Notes under the pieces: model-generated | The model's input: only the letters and a program-made list of their open reading frames with translations | What the model was told of the DNA's origin: nothing | Database searches by the model: none | Translations under genes and position numbers: made by a program | Shown here: positions 57,526-64,000 of the stretch, piece by piece | Layout: every line of letters starts with the position of its first letter | Numbering within the stretch: the stretch's first letter is position 1 | Assembly: GCF_014805625.2 (NCBI RefSeq) | Contig: NW_023998416.1 | Location: 17,834,877 to 17,898,876 of the forward strand | DNA length: 64,000 nucleotides | From: Glossina fuscipes | Taxonomy: Eukaryota; Arthropoda; Insecta; Diptera; Glossinidae | Direction: 5' to 3'

Positions 57526-60154
57526 GAACAAAACCCCCTATATATGTCATATTTTACAATTTTATATATTCCAGCTGTAGTTAGATTACAATCTCATCAT
57601 GATCAAAAATTGCTTATGTTTTCTCTGTGCAATTCACGGTATTAGAGTGCAGTATTGCATGAATGGCAAAGAGCACATGCCGTGTCATGTTTCTTTATAC
57701 AAATGTGTGAAAGCGATTGTAGTGAAAAAAAAAAACATTTTTTTACACCACGGTTTCCATATGACTTGATTTCAAGAAATCGAATATATGTTGATTTTGA
57801 TTGAGTTTTGCTTTTATTTTCATCTTATGGTAAATAAAAGAGAGGAGATTGAACCAACTTTAAGAAAAAAAATGGGATTAGCTGTAACTTTTGATGAAAA
57901 TTAATTTTCTGATAGTCACCGTTATCTTTTGAATAAATTTTTTATTGTTGTATTTCATCACAATATTGACCTTCATATTCTTCTTCCATGAACACTTGAA
58001 GTTAATTTCCATTTACAGGTGCATTTGGAACAACATTCCATTGCAACAATTTCATCATAAAATATTTCACCTTGGTACTTGGTTTCGACGCACAACACAG
58101 TACACATTCAAATGATTTATATTATATATCAAGGTATCTTGTCACGATACAACGTGAAAAACGTTTCGATGCAACAGAGTACACATTTTTCTGGACATGC
58201 GTTACGTCTACGTTTCAATTGTTTTTGTTTTCTTTTAATATGACTATTTACGCGAGAAAAGTGACCTGTTTGTGTAACAAGGTCACGGTCAAAAGGAAAT
58301 GAAAAAAGAGAAAAAAATATGGAAGAAGTGGCGGCAGCCTATCCGTAAAAGTTGAGGCTTTTACAAACTGAGTACTCACTACAGCTACGACCAGAGAGAA
58401 CTCTAAAGTACTCGAGAATTAAATAAGCGGACGCTGACTTGGTAGTCGCGGTTCCAACTCATTCGGTTAGTAATGCGGACAAACTATCTTACTTCGTATG
58501 ATACTTTGGTTTAAATAAAAAAATGAAAAAGTTCGCTTAAAACGGTCCCGCTACAGCACGAACTAACCGTGTTAATCGGCGGGCGCTTGTACACATTTAC
58601 ATTTATACGATACTAGATCGTTATTTACTTATTAATACAACTAGAAATAATTTGAAAGATAAATATTGAAATAATTCGTTCTGTAGACCACATTTTTTCA
58701 CATTGAGCGATAAATTATCTCTTTTCGTAACAATATTTGTTGTTTTCTTATTTACTTTCAAATATCATTTGTCTCCAATTATCGTAAGCAATACTATGTA
58801 TATTCCAGCGCAGTGGCACTTGGGTCGGTAGTCATTGGCTTCAACCCATCAATTTATGCAAATGACTCCCCTCCTTATTATGATCCCCTCATTATTATTA
58901 GTTCTTCTCGCGGCAATATCTTTCATTTTTCTTAATCACCAGCTTCATCGACTTGTTCCACTGCTCTCTTATTTTCTTTTTCATTGTGTATTCTCCCTAC
59001 AGATAGTCTCTTCTTAGGCAGCAAAGGATCTTGAAAGGACGAAGTTGGACTTGCAATGGCATAGAGAATCGATTTGCTTCGTTTAAAGAAAATATTTAAG
59101 CAAATATATTATAAATATAAGGGACAATATCCATGCTGTAGCGTACTGTATTGTATCTGCATTCCATTTTACCTTTTTCGACTTCTACAGGCAGGCAGGT
59201 GGCTAAAGGGATTGATTATGTAAAGGCGCTTAGAATTGGACAGTCGAAGTCAGTTATTTCCGCTGCAAATGGTATGAAAATTTTTGCATATCTCCATTGG
59301 TGAACCTTGAAAAATGTTTACTAAGGACAAACATCAATCTGTCTGACCTCATAAAGTTTCCAATTTAATTTTTTGATTTTTTCCTTTTGCTCTTTCTGTT
59401 CGCTTTTTTAGCCTTTTTCCCTGAAATTGTGCAAGTTTTTTATTTCATTGTTTTTATTTTATTAAAACATCAATTGCGCTATTGATCGCGATATAGTCTG
59501 CATTGAATTTATTTAAATTTAATTTTACCTTATTTGGAATAATTGGCAAGAGCAACAACAACGGCAAGATAAATGACTTATTTTCAATTTTCACAATGAA
59601 GCAAAATTGCTGTAATTGTCTTCTGATCATAAATAATTTCAATTATATAAGAATTTTTAATTCATTTGCGTAGGCATGTTCATATCATTTTTTTTCTTTC
59701 AACAATTAGTTGTCACTATTTTCGGCTTTCGTAGTGCTTTTATTCCAACACACGCAGAATGATAAATTTAATATGTATGTGTGACTTTGAAAAAATTGTT
59801 CTTTTTTTAAAAAGTTTTATTACTAAAAATCGTTGCTTTTTGAAAGAGACCGATCCTCGACTTATATAGGGAGAGGTTAGTTTTAATTTAATAAATCTTT
59901 AGGAGAAAATCATTCTGAATATTTTCAAAACAAATCTGGAAATAGAGCCGATAATCTTAGCTGCTTGTGGTCATCTTGTTTTAATGCAAGGTGGCTTTTC
60001 TTCGAGGCCAATCAATTGCAACAATAAGATTAATAACAATAAATTTGAACATTGAAAGAATTATTCAAAGAGAGTCTTATTGAAATCTTTTATAAAGTAG
60101 CTTAAAATTGAAAGGAAGGATCGTATGCACTTCCTCAAAATGTTTGCAACCCCA
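57526..60154. other. No recognisable gene
   Basis: AT-rich. Small ORFs (58072, 58835 and minus 59454) have no known domains. Confidence 0.45.
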
Positions 60155-60500
60155 GAAGGAAGCTTCAGAGACATTACAAAGTATATATATTCTAGGGTAG
60201 CAAAGGTCCAATCCGATGTCAGCATGTCCATCTATCCGTTTGCCTGTCGGCCTGTCTGCCTTTGTCATGTGATGGTCGCAAAGAGGAAGCTATCTGCTTC
60301 AAGTTTGTCAAAAACATTGCAAGTTCTTGCACACTGGTTGATATTGAAATTGGATCAAATCTGATCTCTCGCTTCATACTTACAAACCACAACAACAGAT
60401 ATAATTATAAAAATTTGCAGTTACGGGTGATGATAAAGCATCCGTACAAAAACGGAAGCAATTACCCGCGCCCACGTCCTCGATATTATAGAATATTGAA
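60155..60500 (+). repeat. Short dispersed repeat copy, well preserved left half
   Basis: Begins agaaggaagcttcagagac, then aaagtatatatattct, then gtccatctatccgtttgcct with the cTGTc cluster, then gtcgcaaagaggaagc, aaaacattgcaagttct and gatattgaaattggatcaaa. The 5' part is laid out like the widespread Drosophila repeat that has cagaaggaa and tatattct before a chain of GTCC units. Confidence 0.75.
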
Positions 60501-60595
60501 ATTTGATTCTTTTATGAACACGTTTGCAACCACCACAAGGTAAACAAACTTATGGTGGCTTTCCCATCTTGCAAAAAATTTTGTAAATATTTTCT

Positions 60596-60798
60596 CTACA
60601 TTATTGTAGATTTTATAGCTTGAGGATCAAAATTTTCTTTGTTTTCCAAAATCATTTGTTCCATCGAGCTAAGATTTCCTACACCATGCAATTGTTCCAT
60701 ACATCCAGTATCGGTTAAAAATGTTGGTTTCTTTACTTGTTTCGTTATTAACATATCGTTGGTGTTTAAATTGTTCCATTCGTCGATACCCATATCAC
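60596..60798 (-). CDS. Last exon of an unidentified minus-strand gene
   Basis: The minus strand reads tttctatattaaag (acceptor) and then an open frame from 60798 to a TAG at 60596-60598. It has two bases of a split codon, then 66 codons starting DMGIDEWNNLNTNDMLITKQ and ending NFDPQAIKSTIM. The residue mix is balanced, hydrophilic and acidic-amide rich, unlike the T-run ORFs around it. No domain is recognised; the tail looks disordered (SSMEQMILENKENF). The gene faces Btk29A tail to tail, with about 15 kb between the stops. An ATG at 60793 also exists, so a very small stand-alone ORF is possible, but an exon fits better. Confidence 0.5.
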
Positions 60799-61369
60799 CT
60801 TTAATATAGAAATAAAAACATTAGCAAGGGGAGAACACCAGAGGAGTTAGGATACGGAATCTCTACAAAATAATTCTAATAACGATTGGGTTGATGTATA
60901 ATTACCAGGCGGTCTTGAAAACTAAAAAAATTAAATTTTTTACACCTTTTCCTAAATAATTTAATATTTTCTCTTGAGAGAACAGCTGATCATGATATGG
61001 CGCAACTAAATGCTTATAAATTAATAAAAACCGGCAAATAGAAGATGGGTCTTATATTACTAAGAAGAGGAAGTTTTGAAAAAAAGAAACACAAAAAAGT
61101 TTTTTTTTTTATTTATTTACTTTATGTGAATAAAAGCAGATCGAGCCAAAAAGCTGGATAAATATCGTACTGAGGCTTGCCTCAGGGCGATTCGAATTTT
61201 TTAACTTTGTTCCACAAAGAAGCTAAAAATATTTGGCTTAAAGTTTGCTGGAAAGAAAAGTATATTGTAACTCTTTATCCCAAGTCGATTCACAGTCATC
61301 TGAGAGTAATTGTTCCGGTAAGTGCAACAAATAATCTGAACGTAGGTCCAGATATCCCATAAAGATTGT
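60799..61369. other. Presumed intron of the minus-strand gene, left part
   Basis: AT-rich, with no coding signal. Confidence 0.35.
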
Positions 61370-61640
61370 ATGTTCTAGCTTAATACCAAATTTTGAGTTG
61401 GTTCAAATCCGGCCATCTATCCTTCTATGTAAAATCGGTGGGACGCATTTTCCTGGTCGCAAAATCGAAGCTATCGGCTTTAAATTTGGTAGAAAGCTTG
61501 GCAGTCTTATGTATGGAAATTGAAGTTGAAAACGGGCCGAACCAGCCGAAGAACACGTCAGCAACATGAACGGAGAGCAACTCGCCTTTCTCAGTTTTTT
61601 TCCTCATTGCACGTATACTACAAAGGACACACGAATAAAA
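61370..61640 (+). repeat. Short dispersed repeat copy, left-half type
   Basis: ggccatctatccttctatgt, cctggtcgcaaaatcgaagc, tggtagaaagcttggc, ttgaaaacgggccgaacc and gaagaacacg are in family order. The segment lies inside the presumed intron of the minus-strand gene. Confidence 0.65.
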
Positions 61641-62625
61641 TTTTCACGTATCCTACAAAATGAAAAAAATCAATCGCAACCCCACCCAATATAAAAATTT
61701 AATTTAATCTTATTTTTTTAAGTCCTTTCTACGAAAAAGGCGGTAAATGTGTATAAAGGGCTTTTCTATTGTTTTTATTTATTTGTTTTTTTTTTTTGTT
61801 AGTTTCAACTTTCTTTCGTTAAAGGCCCTTGTATTAACCTTATAATTATACTCATAACTAATTTGTCTGTAGTGCTGTAATGGCATTGTTTAAAGAAAGA
61901 TCTGTAGAGGGTGTAGCCATCCAGAATTATACGTAGACGATTTGTATGATAGTCCATTATATTGGTAAGACGGATCGTATTACTGCCTACATGTACATTG
62001 CTATGCCTATAGAACAGAAGACGATGAATATTTTATTTTGTATTGAAATTGTTGTTAGGTTTTTATGTCATTTTTCAAGAAAATTTTCTTTACAAATCCT
62101 ATTTCATTGTTATGTTAATTTTAACGAAAAGTTTCTCTCAAGCTAAAATATTACGCATGTAATAGGTTTGTCTCAAGTCAAAAGTTAGCAAATACCGGCG
62201 TAAGCCACAAGAGATTTATTCTAACAGATATAAAAGCAAACACACAGTGAGGTAAATTAACCAAGCTTCAAACATCTCGACTAAAATGAAATGTTAACTA
62301 ACATTAAGTTGAAAGCTTTTGAAGCTTTTGAACAAAAGCTTTCGTCAATAGCTTGACAAAAACAAAGGTAAAATTATTATAATTTTGCATTCATTTCGTT
62401 CAGCCGTTTAGTTACAAAAATTTAACAACAGCGATAACACTAAAAAAAGGACCGGAGACCGGAATTCAAAACATTTATAAAAAAAATAAAAATAAAAAAT
62501 AAAAAAAAAGAGATAGAATTATTAAGTTTTTAAAGCATAAATTAAACGAATTGAAATTTTGATAACTCGTTTCCGAATATTTATGGAAATTGAAAACACG
62601 AAAACATTAACCGACTACTACTTAC
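61641..62625. other. No recognisable gene
   Basis: AT-rich, and includes the hairpin at 62311-62343. Confidence 0.45.
62311..62343. repeat. Perfect inverted repeat, 11-base arms
   Basis: gaaagcttttg (62311-62321) and caaaagctttc (62333-62343) are exact reverse complements, separated by an 11-base spacer that repeats gcttttg. Confidence 0.8.
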
Positions 62626-62667
62626 GCTTAACACAATCGATTCTCCAGCTTTTCTTCTTATTTTGAA
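62626..62667 (-). CDS. Candidate 42-base exon of the same minus-strand gene
   Basis: On the minus strand acceptor ggtttctttag precedes 42 bases and an excellent donor gc|gtaagt follows. In the frame that joins the 60798 exon (one leftover C + GT = Arg) it reads QNKKKSWRIDCVK then R and DMGIDEW, without a stop. The phase agreement supports it, but an exon this short could arise by chance. Confidence 0.3.
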
Positions 62668-63686
62668 CTAAAGAAACCGTAACAGTAGTGAAACAGTGAA
62701 CAGGTTGGATTCGAAAATCCTGTTGCCGTTGAAAAAGGACTCTCAGTGCTAAAAGTTATTCTAAACACTAGAATAAAATAAAAACAAAAAGTAAACATCT
62801 TTTATATATTTTCTATAAGACTCTCATAGATATCCAGAATTTTTTCTTTCTGTAAAGAAACTATCATAAGGATAACAAATATTGTTTTTTTGGTTTTTTT
62901 TTTTTTTTTTCTGAGAACAAGCAAAAGCTTTACAAGTAAGTATTGCATGCATTTAAGAGCCGTGTATTTGACTTTATCATGCGAATGGATTTTATTTTCC
63001 AAATTTACATACATATATATTCTCTTTGCTTCTATGTTGTTACTCTGATATATGCAAATACACGTTGTAAGTGGTCCGCATTCCTTTATACTTTATACAC
63101 AGTGCATAGTTTGTTTATTTATTTTACTACTCTCATGGATTTTCTTATGTGCTGGTACTGGTGTAGTAGTAGTACTGGTAGTAGTAGTGGCGGTGATTTT
63201 AGTTAACTGCTTATTAAAGTCGTAAACAATTTATTGTTTACACTTGCGCTTATGGTATGCAAAAGAGAATTTTGAGGAATCAAATATTCTTTGCTTATCA
63301 CGACTGTTTCTAAAACTTTGAGTGCATTATACTACATAATAATATCTTCTACTTCAAGTTCATTGACATTATTTACTAAATTGTGAAAAAAAAATTACAA
63401 AAGTCGCAACAAAGCGTTATTGACGTTTTTTTTTTTTATAATAAGCAACGTTTGCTATAAAAAAAAAAATGAATGCAAGGATTTTAAAGTTCTATTTTTT
63501 GGTTATTTAAAAAGTGGAACATTTGTGTCGTAACCAGGATTCTAAAAGATGTATTTTTAAACTTTGTTGGTTTTTCCTTTTAAACTTTAAGAAAACGTTA
63601 ATATTGGGTTTCTTTTCAGATGAAGAACGATGCGAAGAGAAAAACAGCATTTTTTTTAAAAATTAATATTTTATGGGGTTTAATAA
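62668..63686. other. No recognisable gene
   Basis: AT-rich. A short imperfect GTA/GTAGTAGT tract lies near 63163-63190. Confidence 0.45.
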
Positions 63687-64000
63687 TTAATTGCTTAATA
63701 ATAAAGTTATTGAATTGATTGTTTTGATATATTCCGTATAACTTTTCTTGTATAGGAAACATGCTTCTTGTAGTCCACTTTTCACATATTGGACGGAAGG
63801 CATTGAGTGATTTGGCACACGACGCTCTAATTCATTCCACATATTTTTGATGACGTTCATGTCTGGCGATTGGGCAAGAGGGTGTGGCAGTTTGAGGCAG
63901 CTATGCAAGAGCCTTTCTTGAGTTAAGCGAAACATATGCTTGAGGATTTCTTAACTTGATAGAATTTCTTTGCCCGCACTTTCTTTTAAATTTTCGTTCA
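63687..64000 (-). pseudogene. Tc1-like transposase C-terminus, broken, runs off the window
   Basis: The minus frame has HPLAQSPDMNVIKNMWNELE, the hallmark Tc1 segment before the third catalytic acidic residue (usual form WPAQSPDLNPIENLWxELK, catalytic Glu replaced by Lys here: IKNMW for IENLW). SYTEYIKTINS follows at the usual distance. Further upstream on that strand ENLKESAGKEIL resembles the Tc1 segment before the second catalytic Asp, but a stop lies between the two pieces. It is not expected to be active. Confidence 0.75.

Overview
The window is AT-rich eukaryotic nuclear DNA from a higher dipteran fly. The evidence is short spliced exons with GT-AG introns, long homopolymer and TA tracts, many decayed mariner/Tc1 transposons, short dispersed repeats of the kind common in Diptera, and a kinase gene almost identical in protein sequence to Drosophila Btk29A. 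A calyptrate fly such as a tsetse (Glossina) would fit, but the species cannot be fixed from the sequence alone. There is no bacterial operon structure, CRISPR array, rRNA gene or convincing tRNA gene.

The one certain gene is Btk29A (Tec-family non-receptor tyrosine kinase). Ten exons on the + strand run from 39470 to 45553. They splice in frame into a 532-residue C-terminal part: a Ser/Thr/Gly-rich linker, SH3, SH2 and a complete kinase domain ending in a stop codon. No exon for the PH/Tec-homology N-terminus of the long isoform was found, so the roughly 39 kb upstream is probably a giant intron or the 5' flank of a short isoform. Catalytic residues are all present.

Positions 1-39459 hold simple repeats, dispersed repeat copies and decayed mariner copies (about 5.9-6.5, 11.65-12.1, 21.3-21.6 and 24.6-24.7 kb). 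They also hold a tRNA-derived SINE-like element (24.9-25.2 kb), a mariner-derived MITE (30565-30757), a broken C2H2 zinc-finger coding fragment (11040-11384), and one protein-like minus-strand ORF with a membrane segment (20423-20752).

Positions 45554-64000 hold the presumed 3' UTR of Btk29A, a small inverted-repeat element (46598-46926), a broken mariner with both terminal inverted repeats (49015-49747), two more SINE-like copies, more dispersed repeats, and Tc1-like fragments near 53.6 kb and at the right edge. At 60596-60798 there is a convincing last exon of an unidentified minus-strand gene, possibly preceded by a 42-base exon at 62626-62667. That gene would converge on Btk29A tail to tail.

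I did not find a clearly new multi-gene system. The most useful leads are the unidentified convergent gene, the minus-strand membrane-segment ORF and zinc-finger remnant upstream of the kinase, the matched mariner/MITE pair, and the SINE-like family.
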